Positions 8,140 to 16,639 of a DNA stretch of 35,525 nucleotides are shown piece after piece. Under the pieces are notes generated by a model. It saw only the letters and a list, made by a program, of their open reading frames with translations, was not told where the DNA came from and did not search any database. The stretch spans positions 1 to 35,525 of the forward strand of contig CANEVR010000024.1 in assembly GCA_947442505.1 (NCBI GenBank), written 5' to 3'. Each line of letters starts with the position of its first letter. Position 1 is the stretch's first letter. The DNA comes from Flavobacteriales bacterium (GTDB taxonomy: Bacteria > Bacteroidota > Bacteroidia > Flavobacteriales_D > Sanyastnellaceae). Made by a program: the position numbers and the translations under genes.

Positions 8140-8301
8140 CTATTTTAAAAGGCTGTATATAATAATCCAGATAAGAGCGAAGTATATCCCGAAAAGGATT
8201 TCGGATCTAAATCTTTTGATTGAGCGGTGTTTTATTATTTTCCAAATAATCCATGCTCCATAGATTGTCATCAAAAGAAAGGGGAGATAGAAACGCAACA
8301 T
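8140..8301 (-). CDS. Small two-helix membrane protein upstream of the lysozyme
   Basis: The minus strand encodes 53 residues from an ATG at 8301 to a TAG at 8140. Helix 1 is LRFYLPFLLMTIYGAWIIW (residues 2-20), a basic loop KIIKHRSIKRFRSE follows (21-34), and helix 2 is ILFGIYFALIWIIIYSLL (35-52). The basic loop predicts that both ends face the periplasm. The gene sits between the rpoD terminator and the lysozyme gene, 19 bases before the lysozyme start. Only about 26 bases separate it from the terminator stem, so its promoter must be very compact, overlap the hairpin, or depend on read-through. Size, topology and position resemble small class II holins, but no sequence family is recognised; a lysozyme-linked membrane helper is inference. 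Confidence 0.55.
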   Translation of the reverse strand: MLRFYLPFLLMTIYGAWIIWKIIKHRSIKRFRSEILFGIYFALIWIIIYSLLK

Positions 8302-8327
8302 GAGGGGATTATTGATATAAAAATAAG

Positions 8328-8353
8328 AAAGGTTGTCATTTCTGACAACCTTT
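8328..8353 (-). terminator. Rho-independent terminator after rpoD
   Basis: A perfect 11-bp stem (AAAGGTTGTCA / TGACAACCTTT) closed by a GAAA tetraloop on the minus strand, followed by a U-rich tail (CTTATTTTTATAT). It lies 22 bases beyond the rpoD stop and ends the rpsO-pnp-rpoD block. Confidence 0.85.
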
Positions 8354-8374
8354 TTCGATACTTTATTATGTTTA

Positions 8375-9244
8375 TTATCCCAAGTAGGATTTCAACATTC
8401 TACTGCGGCTGGTGTGTTTCAAACGACGAATCGCTTTCTCTTTGATTTGTCTGACGCGCTCGCGGGTCAAATCAAAACGTTCACCAATCTCTTCTAAGGT
8501 CAACGGATGTTCGCCATTCAAACCAAAGTACAATCTCACCACATCGGCCTCGCGAGAGGTCAAAGTTTTCAATGAACGCTCGATCTCTTTTCTCAAAGAT
8601 TCGTGCAACAGATCATTGTCCGGTGAAGGAGTGTCATTGGTTTGCAATACATCATACATGGTTGAGCTACTCTCATCTCCATCTTTCAAAGGAGCATCCA
8701 TGGATACGTGACGACCGCTGTTTCTCAAACTTTGCTTGACTTCGTCCAAGGTCATTTCCAAAACCTCAGCCAATTCTGCTGGCGTGGGAGGTCTTTCAAA
8801 TTCTTGTTCCAATTTCGCAAACGCCTTGTTGATTTTGTTGATAGAACCAATCTTGTTCAATGGTAAGCGCACGATGCGCGATTGCTCTGCCAACGCTTGT
8901 AAGATGGATTGGCGAATCCACCATACTGCATAAGAAATAAATTTGAAACCTCTCGTTTCATCAAAACGCTGGGCTGCCTTGATCAATCCTAAGTTGCCTT
9001 CGTTGATCAAGTCAGGCAAAGACAAGCCTTGGTTTTGATACTGCTTGGATACGGATACCACGAATCGGAGGTTGGCTTTGGTTAATTTTTCAAGGGCCAC
9101 TTGGTCGCCTTGCTTGATCCTACGTGCCAACTCTACTTCCTCTTCCGCGGTAATCAAATCCACGCGACCGATCTCTTGCAAATATTTGTCAAGTGATGCG
9201 GTTTCCCGGTTGGTTACCTGTTTGGTGATTTTTAACTGTCTCAT
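8375..9244 (-). CDS. rpoD: Primary RNA polymerase sigma-70 factor (Bacteroidota type)
   Basis: This sigma subunit directs RNA polymerase to housekeeping promoters. The 289-residue protein lacks region 1.1 and the non-conserved insert found in E. coli RpoD, as is normal for Bacteroidota. Region 1.2 is [14 protein letters not shown] (from residue 19). Region 2 includes [32 protein letters not shown] and [17 protein letters not shown]. Region 3 includes [10 protein letters not shown]. Region 4 has the helix-turn-helix [20 protein letters not shown]. It lies 44 bases after pnp and may be read from the rpsO-pnp transcript. The -7 boxes of TAnnTTTG form seen elsewhere in the window are those expected for this sigma factor. 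Confidence 0.96.
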   Translation of the reverse strand: MRQLKITKQVTNRETASLDKYLQEIGRVDLITAEEEVELARRIKQGDQVALEKLTKANLRFVVSVSKQYQNQGLSLPDLINEGNLGLIKAAQRFDETRGFKFISYAVWWIRQSILQALAEQSRIVRLPLNKIGSINKINKAFAKLEQEFERPPTPAELAEVLEMTLDEVKQSLRNSGRHVSMDAPLKDGDESSSTMYDVLQTNDTPSPDNDLLHESLRKEIERSLKTLTSREADVVRLYFGLNGEHPLTLEEIGERFDLTRERVRQIKEKAIRRLKHTSRSRMLKSYLG

Positions 9245-9288
9245 GCTGGATGAAAAGTTCCTTTAGCTTTATATAACGTAATTTATTT

Positions 9289-11454
9289 TTATTGGTTGCC
9301 TTCCGCAGGAGATTCTGTGGTTTTTTCTGGTTTTGGCAACAATACCTTGCGAGACAACTTCAATTTGTTGTTCTTAGGATCTCTTCCCAAAACTTTGAAT
9401 TTCACGATATCACCAACTTTCAACACCTTGCTCACATCATCCACACGGTTCCATTCTAACTCACTCACGTGAATCAATCCATCTGTGCCTGGAAGGATCT
9501 CAACAAAAGCTCCAAAGGGTTGGATGGTTTTTACTGGACCTTCATAGATTTCACCAATCTCCACTTGTGGAGGCCATACGATGCTCTTCACACGGTTTAC
9601 AGCCGCATCCAAGCTGGCTTTGTCAGACGAAGAAATTTCTACAACACCTTTTCCATCTTTTTCATCTATAGAGATGGTAGCGCCTGTAGTCTTTTGAATT
9701 TCTTGAATCACCTTTCCACCAGGTCCGATAACTGGACCAATCATATCTGAAGGAATCTCAAAGCTTACGATGCGTGGTGCATGTGGTTTGTAATCTTCTC
9801 TTGGTTTGTCAATGGTTTTGGTGATTTCGCCCAAGATGTGCAAACGACCTTCTCTGGCTTGATCCAAGGCCTCTGTCAATACTTGCATTGACAAACCTTT
9901 GATCTTGATGTCCATTTGACATGCGGTGATACCTTTGGAAGTTCCAGTTACTTTGAAGTCCATGTCTCCCAAGTGATCCTCGTCTCCCAAGATGTCACTC
10001 AAAACGGCATATTTTCCTGAAGTTTCATCGGTGATTAATCCCATGGCGATTCCTGATACTGGAGCGGTGATAGGAACACCTCCGTCCATCATGGCCAAAG
10101 TTCCGGCACAAACTGTCGCCATTGAAGACGAACCGTTTGATTCTAGAATGTCAGATACGATACGGATGGTGTAAGGACAATCTTCTGTCTTGGGCAATAC
10201 TGGCTTCAATGCGCGCAAGGCCAAGTTACCATGTCCAATTTCTCTTCTTCCTGTTCCTCTGATCGGACGAGCCTCACCAGTGGAGAAGGGTGGGAAGTTG
10301 TAGTGCAACAAAAACTTGTCGTAACGAACAGCAGAAACACCGTCAATCAATTGCTCATCCAACTTTGTACCCAAAGTCAATGTGGTCAACGATTGTGTTT
10401 CACCACGGGTAAACACGGATGATCCGTGTGCACCTGGCAAATAATCTACCTCACACCAGATAGGACGAATGGTGCGTGTATCGCGACCATCCAAACGAAC
10501 ACCATCATTTAAGATCATGTTGCGCATGGCGTCCTTCAAACAGTCATGGGTATATTTTTTCAAAAGAAATGCTTTCTCTTTCTTCTCTTCGTCAGAGAAT
10601 TGAGCGATGAAATCCACCTCAATTTGGTGGAACATATCACTGCGCTCATGCTTTTCTGATGGCTTCTTGGCAGCATCATAAAACTTTTGGTAGCACTCGG
10701 TCCAAACGCGGGCTTTCAAATCCTCATCTTTGGCCTCATGGCAATACTCGCGCTTTGGACCATTTTTGCCCACCTTAGTGGCCAATTCCAATTGCGCTTG
10801 GCATTGTACTTTGATCGCAGCATGCGCCACTTCAATGGCTGCAACCATTTCAGCTTCGCTTACTTCTTTCATTTCACCTTCAACCATCACGATACTATCA
10901 GCGCTTCCAGCAACCAACAAGTCGATGTCTGCATGCTCTAACGCACTGCGGGTAGGGTTGACAATCAACTCACCATTGATGCGCGCAACGCGAACTTCAG
11001 AGATGGGTCCGTTGAAAGGAATATCAGAAACAGCTAGTGCAGCAGAAGCCGCCAAACCAGCCAAACTATCGGACATGTTTTCCTTATCTGTAGAGATAAG
11101 GCTAACGATGACTTGCGTGTCACTGTGGTAATCGTCAGGGAACATAGGGCGCAATGCTCGGTCAATCAAACGAGAAACCAAAATTTCATCGTCGTAAGGA
11201 CGGGCTTCACGCTTGAAATAGCCACCTGGAAATCTTCCAGCAGCAGCATATTTTTCACGGTACTCAACGGTTAAAGGAAGGAAATCCATTCCTTCTTTGG
11301 CATCAATGTTTGATACCACGGTTGCAAGGAGCATCGTATCTCCTTGTCTCACAACCACAGACCCATGTGCCTGCTTGGCCAACTTACCGGTTTCAATGGT
11401 AATGGCGCGTCCATCTCCATGGTCAATGGTCATGGTAATTGCTTCTACTTTCAT
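9289..11454 (-). CDS. pnp: Polyribonucleotide nucleotidyltransferase (PNPase)
   Basis: PNPase degrades RNA 3' to 5' by phosphorolysis and can add 3' tails. The 721-residue product has the standard order. It begins with a first RNase PH domain ([40 protein letters not shown]), followed by an alpha-helical linker. The second, catalytic RNase PH domain holds [39 protein letters not shown] and [20 protein letters not shown] with its conserved Asp residues. A KH domain ([20 protein letters not shown]) and an S1 domain ([28 protein letters not shown]) follow. It lies downstream of rpsO, the classical arrangement, and upstream of rpoD. Confidence 0.98.
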   Translation of the reverse strand: MKVEAITMTIDHGDGRAITIETGKLAKQAHGSVVVRQGDTMLLATVVSNIDAKEGMDFLPLTVEYREKYAAAGRFPGGYFKREARPYDDEILVSRLIDRALRPMFPDDYHSDTQVIVSLISTDKENMSDSLAGLAASAALAVSDIPFNGPISEVRVARINGELIVNPTRSALEHADIDLLVAGSADSIVMVEGEMKEVSEAEMVAAIEVAHAAIKVQCQAQLELATKVGKNGPKREYCHEAKDEDLKARVWTECYQKFYDAAKKPSEKHERSDMFHQIEVDFIAQFSDEEKKEKAFLLKKYTHDCLKDAMRNMILNDGVRLDGRDTRTIRPIWCEVDYLPGAHGSSVFTRGETQSLTTLTLGTKLDEQLIDGVSAVRYDKFLLHYNFPPFSTGEARPIRGTGRREIGHGNLALRALKPVLPKTEDCPYTIRIVSDILESNGSSSMATVCAGTLAMMDGGVPITAPVSGIAMGLITDETSGKYAVLSDILGDEDHLGDMDFKVTGTSKGITACQMDIKIKGLSMQVLTEALDQAREGRLHILGEITKTIDKPREDYKPHAPRIVSFEIPSDMIGPVIGPGGKVIQEIQKTTGATISIDEKDGKGVVEISSSDKASLDAAVNRVKSIVWPPQVEIGEIYEGPVKTIQPFGAFVEILPGTDGLIHVSELEWNRVDDVSKVLKVGDIVKFKVLGRDPKNNKLKLSRKVLLPKPEKTTESPAEGNQ

Positions 11455-11494
11455 CTTATTTTTCGTCTTAATTTAATTCTTCTAAAAAACGACA

Positions 11495-11518
11495 AAAGGC
11501 AATATAAAATTGCCCTTT
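11495..11518 (-). terminator. Hairpin between rpsO and pnp (terminator or processing site)
   Basis: On the minus strand AAAGGGCAAT pairs with ATTGCCTTT (one bulged base, 5-base loop), followed by TGTCGTTTTTT. It lies 29 bases past the rpsO stop and about 40 bases before pnp. In E. coli the rpsO-pnp gap also holds a terminator and RNase III sites, so partial termination or processing is plausible here; that is inference. Confidence 0.65.
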
Positions 11519-11546
11519 GCCAAATGGTGTATGGAAAGGAGCTGAC

Positions 11547-11816
11547 TTACCTGCGTAAATCCAATTCCTTAACAATGGCACGATAACGATTGATCTCAGT
11601 CTTGTGCAAGTAGTCCAAAAGACTTCTGCGCTTACCAACCAACTTGATCAAAGATCTTTGCGTGTTGTAATCTTTTTTGTTTCTTTTCAAGTGCTCAGTC
11701 AAGTGGCTGATGCGGTATGAAAAAAGAGCAATTTGCCCTTCTGAGCTACCTGTATCAGTAGCTGACTTGCCATGCTTGGCGAAGATTTCTTGTTTTTTTT
11801 GTGTAGTTAAATACAT
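11547..11816 (-). CDS. rpsO: 30S ribosomal protein S15
   Basis: S15 binds helices 20-22 of 16S rRNA early in 30S assembly. The 89-residue product has the normal length and family motifs: the N-terminal [20 protein letters not shown], the central [20 protein letters not shown] and the C-terminal [21 protein letters not shown] convincing promoter lies upstream at 11861-11891. The leader of about 40 bases contains a short GC-rich hairpin with a GAAA loop (CCC-GAAA-GGG), which might be an S15 autoregulatory element, though this is not demonstrated. It is followed by a hairpin and then pnp. Confidence 0.97.
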   Translation of the reverse strand: MYLTTQKKQEIFAKHGKSATDTGSSEGQIALFSYRISHLTEHLKRNKKDYNTQRSLIKLVGKRRSLLDYLHKTEINRYRAIVKELDLRR

Positions 11817-11860
11817 GCTAATACTTTTTAGTGATTGTTATGTAGCCCTTTCGGGGTCGG

Positions 11861-11891
11861 CAAATATAGTCAAAACAAATGGTTTTCAAAA
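11861..11891 (-). promoter_or_regulatory. Predicted rpsO promoter (Bacteroidota -33/-7)
   Basis: On the minus strand TTTTG (11891-11887) is followed after 18 bases by TATATTTG (11868-11861), a perfect TAnnTTTG -7 box. A start of transcription near 11857 would give a leader of about 40 bases before the rpsO ATG at 11816. Confidence 0.7.
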
Positions 11892-11904
11892 GTTTATTGA
11901 CAAT

Positions 11905-12942
11905 TTACTGCAAAACAAATTTGATGGGCAAGGTGAATCGACAACGCACTTTTCGTCCATTGTGCATCGCGGGTTGAAATTGATGATCCAAACTTTTCAA
12001 GATTCTAATCGCCTCCTTTTCAAAATTCTTTGACCCAGGAACATTTCTTAAAACTTTTATTTCACTGATGCTTCCATTGCGCTCAATAATGAATTGAGTA
12101 TAGAGCGTACCTTGAATACCCATTTCCTTTTCATACTGGGGGTACTGGATTTTTCGGGCAATTTCTTCCCTTAAATCAACGGGATAAATGGCCATTTGTT
12201 CCACTATTTCATAAACGGTCGTGGAATCATTCATGTTTGGTTCATACTCCTCCATCACAGGGACAGGAACATCTTCCATAGTTTCAACGGGCGGGTAACT
12301 TTCCTCCATTGGTATCTCTTGAATGTAAGGATCCATTACTTCAATTTTTTGATGCTCATAGGGATAAGCAGGCTCTACAATTCCCTCATATGGCACAGGG
12401 GCGGGCCTATAATAGCGCTTTACTTTGATGCCTTCTGTCAAATACCAATCTTTTTTATGGTGGATACAAGATTTTAATTTGATGGTCAAGGTATCCTTGT
12501 CATCGGCTATCCGAAAAAGGACATCGTAAGTCCACATGTATCCTTCACGGTCTGGATCAATTTGGTGATCAATGTAACGAGATGCCTCCATGTTGAATCC
12601 ATACTCAGCAATGTCAGCCAGGGCTCCGTAGTATTTTTCCTGAATTTTTTTTTCAAGCATGGTTGTCATTTCAGCCGTTTTCTTGGGGTCGCTCAACTCT
12701 CTCATGACCATTTCTGGAGTCACTCCTTGAACGTGTTTGCTGTACTCCGTTATAACTTCTATGAATGCCTCAGCGTTCATGATGTGCGGCTCAAGGAATT
12801 TTCTGTTCTCCTGTTTGAGTGCTTTATAGACATTCTTGGTCAGTGTTTCGTAATGGCTGGTATCCAAGGGAGCGTATTCTTGGGCAACAGTTTGAAGATA
12901 GAAAACAAAAAAGAAAAGAATGCAGAAAGAGCAATGTTTCAT
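11905..12942 (-). CDS. Secreted protein with C-terminal TonB-like domain
   Basis: The start is placed at the ATG at 12942 because it opens a signal peptide (MKHCSFCILFFFVFYLQTVA); the same frame extends upstream without a plausible leader. The 345-residue product has an unrecognised N-terminal helical/beta domain (about residues 22-200), then a proline- and glutamate-rich linker (PVPYEGIVEPAYPYEHQ, SYPPVETMEDVPVPVMEEYE). It ends in a TonB C-terminal-like domain (GIQGTLYTQFIIERNGSIS, SEIKVLRNVPGSKNFEKEAI, FQPAMHNGRKVRCRFTLPI). It has no N-terminal membrane anchor, so it is unlikely to be an energy-coupling TonB. Many Bacteroidota carry such periplasmic proteins of unknown function. It is divergent from the transketolase genes. 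Confidence 0.85.
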   Translation of the reverse strand: MKHCSFCILFFFVFYLQTVAQEYAPLDTSHYETLTKNVYKALKQENRKFLEPHIMNAEAFIEVITEYSKHVQGVTPEMVMRELSDPKKTAEMTTMLEKKIQEKYYGALADIAEYGFNMEASRYIDHQIDPDREGYMWTYDVLFRIADDKDTLTIKLKSCIHHKKDWYLTEGIKVKRYYRPAPVPYEGIVEPAYPYEHQKIEVMDPYIQEIPMEESYPPVETMEDVPVPVMEEYEPNMNDSTTVYEIVEQMAIYPVDLREEIARKIQYPQYEKEMGIQGTLYTQFIIERNGSISEIKVLRNVPGSKNFEKEAIRILKSLDHQFQPAMHNGRKVRCRFTLPIKFVLQ

Positions 12943-13043
12943 GTCAATGCGTTTAAAATTATTCCGAACAAAAATAGACCAAGGCAAGTCGCTTGTTTTC
13001 CACAATTGGTGAACACCATTCGTTTTAACAATTGCCTTTGTTC

Positions 13044-13051
13044 TAATTTTG
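13044..13051 (+). promoter_or_regulatory. Predicted -7 box of the transketolase operon
   Basis: TAATTTTG matches TAnnTTTG. Transcription would start near 13055, about 13 bases before the GTG at 13068. A good -33 element was not identified, so this is moderately supported. Confidence 0.5.
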
Positions 13052-13067
13052 CCAAAACCCAATTGAA

Positions 13068-13916
13068 GTGTCCAAATCAATTTCAGAATTACAAAGTATT
13101 GCCTCTCAAGTGAGAAGGGATATTGTTCGCATGGTGCATGCGGTAAACAGCGGCCATCCTGGTGGCAGTCTTGGTTGCACCGACCTATTTGTCTCGTTGT
13201 ACTTTAAGCAAATGAAGCACAATCCTGAGGCATTTGACATGAATGGAACGAACCAAGATTTGTTCTTCTTGTCCAACGGTCACATCTCTCCGGTATGGTA
13301 TTCCGTATTGGCCCGTAGTGGATATTTCTCTGTGGCTGAATTGGCGACATTCAGAAAGTTGAATACACGTCTTCAAGGACATCCCACCACGCATGAGCAT
13401 TTGCCAGGCATCAGAATTGCCAGCGGATCTTTGGGTCAAGGACTTTCTGTATCGATTGGTGCTGCAAGAGCCAAAAAATTAAACAATGATTCTCAGTTGG
13501 TTTATGTGCTTCAAGGTGATGGAGAAATTCAAGAGGGTCAAGTTTGGGAAGCAGCCATGTATGCGGCGCACAATAAAATTGACAACTTGATTGCCTTTAT
13601 CGATTGCAACGGACAACAAATCGACGGCTCAACAGAACAAGTATTGTCTTTGGGCAATATCAAAGCCAAGTGGGAAGCATTTGGTTGGGTGGTATTGGAA
13701 ACCAATGGAAATGATTTATTGGCTTTGAATACAACCATTGAAGAAGCCAAGCAATTGACAGGTCAAGGAAAACCCATCATGGTTTTGATGACCACATCAA
13801 TGGGCAAAGGGGTAGACTTCATGGAAGGAACCCACAAATGGCACGGTGTAGCGCCCAACGACCAAGAGTTGGCCAATGCACTTTCACAATTAGAAGAAAC
13901 TTTAGGAGATTATTAA
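13068..13916 (+). CDS. Transketolase, N-terminal (thiamine diphosphate-binding) subunit
   Basis: With the following gene this makes a split transketolase, which moves two-carbon ketol units between sugar phosphates in the pentose phosphate pathway. The 282-residue product carries the substrate-site SGHPGGSLG (residues 28-36), NGHISPVWYSVLA, RIASGSLGQGLSVSIGAA and the thiamine diphosphate/Mg motif GDGEIQEGQ through to DCNGQQIDG. The start is a GTG giving MSKSISELQS; the first in-frame ATG (residue 22) would remove conserved sequence, so GTG is favoured. The C-terminal partner begins nine bases after this stop. Separate N and C genes are usual in many Bacteroidota and other bacteria and do not indicate a frameshift. 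Confidence 0.95.
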   Translation: MSKSISELQSIASQVRRDIVRMVHAVNSGHPGGSLGCTDLFVSLYFKQMKHNPEAFDMNGTNQDLFFLSNGHISPVWYSVLARSGYFSVAELATFRKLNTRLQGHPTTHEHLPGIRIASGSLGQGLSVSIGAARAKKLNNDSQLVYVLQGDGEIQEGQVWEAAMYAAHNKIDNLIAFIDCNGQQIDGSTEQVLSLGNIKAKWEAFGWVVLETNGNDLLALNTTIEEAKQLTGQGKPIMVLMTTSMGKGVDFMEGTHKWHGVAPNDQELANALSQLEETLGDY

Positions 13917-13925
13917 TCAGCGAAT

Positions 13926-14873
13926 ATGTTAACATTTGAATTGTCCCCCGCCAACGATACCCGTTCAGGATTTGGTGCAGGTTTATTGGAAGTCGGAAAG
14001 AAGAATGATCAAGTAGTGGCTTTGTGCGCTGACTTAACAGGATCTTTGAAGATGGATGCTTTTCAAAAAGCATTTCCAGAACGTTTTTTTCAAACCGGTA
14101 TTGCAGAGGCCAATATGATTGGTTTGGCTGCAGGGTTGACCATCGGAGGAAAGATTCCTTTCACGGGAACATTTGCCAACTTTAGCACGGGTCGTGTTTA
14201 TGACCAGATTCGTCAGAGTGTGGCTTACAGTGGAAAGAATGTCAAGATCTGTGCATCCCATGCGGGATTGACATTGGGAGAGGATGGCGCGACACACCAG
14301 ATATTGGAAGACATAGGCATGATGTCCATGTTGCCAGGAATGACGGTCATCAATCCATGTGATTACAATCAAACCAAGGCGGCCACTATGGCCATTGCTG
14401 AGTTTGATGGACCAGTTTACTTGAGATTCGGACGACCCAAGGTGACCAATTTCACAGCGGTAGATCAAAAGTTCGAAATTGGAAAAGCATGGCACATCCA
14501 TGCAGGAACTGATGTCACCATCATCGCAACAGGACATTTGGTATGGCCAGCGGTAGAAGCTGCATTGCAATTGGAAGCGGAAGGGATTTCGGTTGATTTG
14601 ATTAACATCCATACCATCAAACCATTGGATGAGGCGGCCATTGTGGCCAGTGCCAAGAAGACCAATCGTGTCATTACCGCGGAGGAGCACAATATCATTG
14701 GTGGTTTGGGCAGTAGAGTAGCGCAAACATTGGCGCAACACCATCCATGCCCAATATCTTTCATCGGAGTCAACGATTCCTTCGGAGAGTCAGCCACACC
14801 CGATCAACTCATGGAGAAGTACGGCTTGGACAGCAAGAGCATTTATGCCCGCGCCAAGTCGATGATGGGGTGA
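13926..14873 (+). CDS. Transketolase, C-terminal (pyrimidine-binding) subunit
   Basis: The 315-residue partner supplies the pyrimidine-binding and C-terminal domains. Key motifs are [36 protein letters not shown] with the Glu that contacts the cofactor aminopyrimidine, [39 protein letters not shown] and the C-terminal-domain segment [19 protein letters not shown]. It is nine bases downstream of the N-terminal gene and certainly co-transcribed. The stop is followed immediately by an 8-bp tandem repeat array and then a long hairpin that may end the transcript. Confidence 0.96.
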   Translation: MLTFELSPANDTRSGFGAGLLEVGKKNDQVVALCADLTGSLKMDAFQKAFPERFFQTGIAEANMIGLAAGLTIGGKIPFTGTFANFSTGRVYDQIRQSVAYSGKNVKICASHAGLTLGEDGATHQILEDIGMMSMLPGMTVINPCDYNQTKAATMAIAEFDGPVYLRFGRPKVTNFTAVDQKFEIGKAWHIHAGTDVTIIATGHLVWPAVEAALQLEAEGISVDLINIHTIKPLDEAAIVASAKKTNRVITAEEHNIIGGLGSRVAQTLAQHHPCPISFIGVNDSFGESATPDQLMEKYGLDSKSIYARAKSMMG

Positions 14874-14876
14874 GGA

Positions 14877-14947
14877 GATGAAGGGATGAAGGGATGAAGG
14901 GATGAAGGGATGAAGGGATGAAGGGATGAAGGGATGAAGGGATGAAG
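14877..14947 (+). repeat. Tandem repeat of GATGAAGG (8 full units plus 7 bases)
   Basis: Eight perfect copies of the 8-mer run from 14877 to 14940, followed by a ninth copy whose last base differs. The array starts three bases after the transketolase stop and lies wholly outside coding sequence. The reverse complement CCTTCATC recurs at 15187-15194, with a one-mismatch copy at 15195-15202, in the signal-peptide codons of the next gene. Such arrays change copy number by slippage. Confidence 0.95.
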
Positions 14948-15032
14948 ATATGCAGGGACAAGGGTTAATGCGTGAATATTCATTTTCATTCAGTTTTATT
15001 CTCGCTCTAATTTTAATTAGCTCAGTAGGTTT

Positions 15033-15070
15033 TATTTCCCCTCCTGCCCTCAGGGATAGGAGGGGAAATA
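15033..15070 (+). terminator. Long hairpin downstream of the transketolase genes
   Basis: A perfect 13-bp stem (TATTTCCCCTCCT / AGGAGGGGAAATA) encloses a 12-base loop that can itself pair CCC with GGG. No uridine tract follows directly (CTCGTCTTCTTACTC), so it may be a strong 3'-end stabiliser, an atypical terminator or a dispersed palindromic repeat. It is the only candidate end for the transketolase transcript. Confidence 0.6.
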
Positions 15071-15129
15071 CTCGTCTTCTTACTCTTTTTCACTTTCCTT
15101 GTCCTATTTTAGCCTAAAATTAGAAAAAC

Positions 15130-16329
15130 ATGAGAACGTTTTTAACCCGATTCCTTCAACTCCTTATCGCTTTTTTAATACTCGTCCCTTCATCCCTTCA
15201 TTCCCAGTCACCTTCAGGTATTCCCTATCAGGCTGTAATGCGCAATGCCGATGGAAGTGTCATTGCGAGTAGTGCAGTGAGCTTGACTTTCATGATCCAC
15301 GACGGTTCAGCAACCGGAACGGTGGTGTATCAAGAAACCCATGCCTTAACCAGCAACGCCCAAGGATTGGTTTCTTGTGTGGTTGGGAATGGGGTTGTCT
15401 CCCAAGGCAATTTTGCTAATATCAATTGGGGCAGTGGTGCCAAGTTTTTGCATGTGATGATGGGTAGCACGGATTTAGGAACGCAGCAGATGTTGAGTGT
15501 GCCTTATGCTTTGTATAGCCAAACAACAAAAGTTTCCATCAGCCCAACGGGAGATACTTTGAGCATTGGAGGAAATAGTGTGATTGTTCCGGGGATTAGT
15601 GCAGCTAATCCAAACAGCAGCATTTCAACAAGCGGATTGGGTTCTCAAGTACTACCCGGAAATGCAACTTGCGCCAATGAGTACATCAGCGTAACTGGTT
15701 GTGGAGGACAAACTTCATTGACCTACGATGGCAGAACGTATGATTTAGTTGAGATAGGCGGGCAGTGCTGGTTTGCAGATAATTTGGCTACGGATCAATA
15801 CCGCAACGGTGATTTGATTCCAACTGGCTTGGATAACGAATCATGGAGCACAACAACCAGCGGCGCTTATGCAATTTACAACAGCGATCTGGCGAATGAT
15901 GTTACGTATGGCAAGTTGTACAATTGGCATACGACAGTGGATTCAAGAGGTCTTTGTCCCACCGGTTGGCACGTGCCCACAGATTGCGAATGGATGTATT
16001 TGGAGGGGAGTTTGGGAATGTCTGTAGCAGATCAGGAGACTGCAGGATGGAGAGGAACCAATGAAGGAGGAGTATTAAAGGCCACTACCAATTGGAACTC
16101 ACCCAACATTGGGGCCACCAATAGTTCAGGTTTCGCCGCCCTCCCAGCCGGTTCCCGCTACAGCCTTGGTTCATACCTCTCCATTGGTATCTACGGTGAT
16201 TGGTGGAGTAGTACAGAGTTCGATTCTGTTTCCTCTTGGATTCGCGAACTAAACTATAACCGCTCCGATATAATTCACTACAGGCCCATTAAGCAAAACG
16301 GCTTCAGCGTGCGATGCCTTAGGGATTAA
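15130..16329 (+). CDS. Secreted protein with Fib_succ_major domain
   Basis: The 399-residue product has a signal peptide (FLQLLIAFLILVPSSLHSQ). Next comes an N-terminal beta domain common in Bacteroidota surface proteins (GIPYQAVMRNADGSVIASSA, VVYQETHALTSNAQGLVS, LSVPYALYSQ). From about residue 195 it has a Fibrobacter succinogenes major paralogous domain: YDGRTYDLVEIGGQCWFADN, YGKLYNWHTT, GLCPTGWHVPTDCEWMYLEG, LPAGSRYSLGSY, WWSSTEF and the terminal GFSVRCLRD. The function of this C-type-lectin-like domain is not established. The gene lies between two hairpins and appears monocistronic. Its last codons form the left arm of a terminator stem. Confidence 0.92.
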   Translation: MRTFLTRFLQLLIAFLILVPSSLHSQSPSGIPYQAVMRNADGSVIASSAVSLTFMIHDGSATGTVVYQETHALTSNAQGLVSCVVGNGVVSQGNFANINWGSGAKFLHVMMGSTDLGTQQMLSVPYALYSQTTKVSISPTGDTLSIGGNSVIVPGISAANPNSSISTSGLGSQVLPGNATCANEYISVTGCGGQTSLTYDGRTYDLVEIGGQCWFADNLATDQYRNGDLIPTGLDNESWSTTTSGAYAIYNSDLANDVTYGKLYNWHTTVDSRGLCPTGWHVPTDCEWMYLEGSLGMSVADQETAGWRGTNEGGVLKATTNWNSPNIGATNSSGFAALPAGSRYSLGSYLSIGIYGDWWSSTEFDSVSSWIRELNYNRSDIIHYRPIKQNGFSVRCLRD

Positions 16330-16335
16330 GGCATC
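16313..16335 (+). terminator. Terminator overlapping the end of the Fib_succ_major gene
   Basis: A perfect 9-bp stem (GATGCCTTA / TAAGGCATC) with a GGGAT loop, followed by TTTCC. The left arm encodes the last residues and the right arm begins with the TAA stop codon. Confidence 0.7.
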
Positions 16336-16348
16336 TTTCCATTAACCA

Positions 16349-16639
16349 TCAAAATCCCGAACTCACCTTCAATTGAAGACTTCCTCCAAGGCCATCATGA
16401 ATGATGCGCAAGAGGGTGGATAAACGAATGTCGCTGGCATTGTTTTCTATGCGTGATATATATGTTTTTGTTGTCCCACACTTGTTGGCCAAGGCTTCCT
16501 GGGTGAGACCTTTTTCCTTGCGCAATTCTTGAATCATGACACCCAATCGAAAAGCTTCAAACTCTTGCTCAAAGATTTCACGCTTTTTATTTCCCCTCTT
16601 CCCGTATTGTTGATCCAGGTGTTCTGCTAAACTAGTCAT
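16349..16639 (-). CDS. HigA-type XRE antitoxin
   Basis: The 96-residue product from the ATG at 16639 begins MTSLAEHLDQQYGKRG, the usual opening of Bacteroidota HigA-like antitoxins. An in-frame ATG at 16660 would add seven residues. The helix-turn-helix is GLTQEALANKCGTTKTYISR followed by IENNASDIRLSTLLRIIHDG. Such proteins bind and neutralise the cognate RelE/HigB-type toxin and repress their own operon. The start overlaps the toxin stop by eight bases, the normal toxin-first order of hig loci. The antitoxin frame is intact whereas the toxin's 5' end is damaged, so it may survive as an orphan regulator. Confidence 0.9.
   Translation of the reverse strand: MTSLAEHLDQQYGKRGNKKREIFEQEFEAFRLGVMIQELRKEKGLTQEALANKCGTTKTYISRIENNASDIRLSTLLRIIHDGLGGSLQLKVSSGF

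Noticed and set aside
12562-13113. A 183-codon plus-strand ORF running into the transketolase start
   Set aside because: It lies mostly antisense to the TonB-like protein, lacks any motif and overlaps the promoter and start of the transketolase gene.
14034-14744. A 236-codon minus-strand ORF over the transketolase C-terminal gene
   Set aside because: No recognisable domain, and it is fully contained in a well-conserved gene on the other strand.
13068-14873. Split transketolase as a frameshifted gene
   Set aside because: Each half has its own start, there is a nine-base spacer, and separate N and C genes are a well-known arrangement.
14877-14947. Tandem array as a CRISPR array
   Set aside because: The units are 8 bp and directly adjacent without spacers, so this is a simple sequence repeat.
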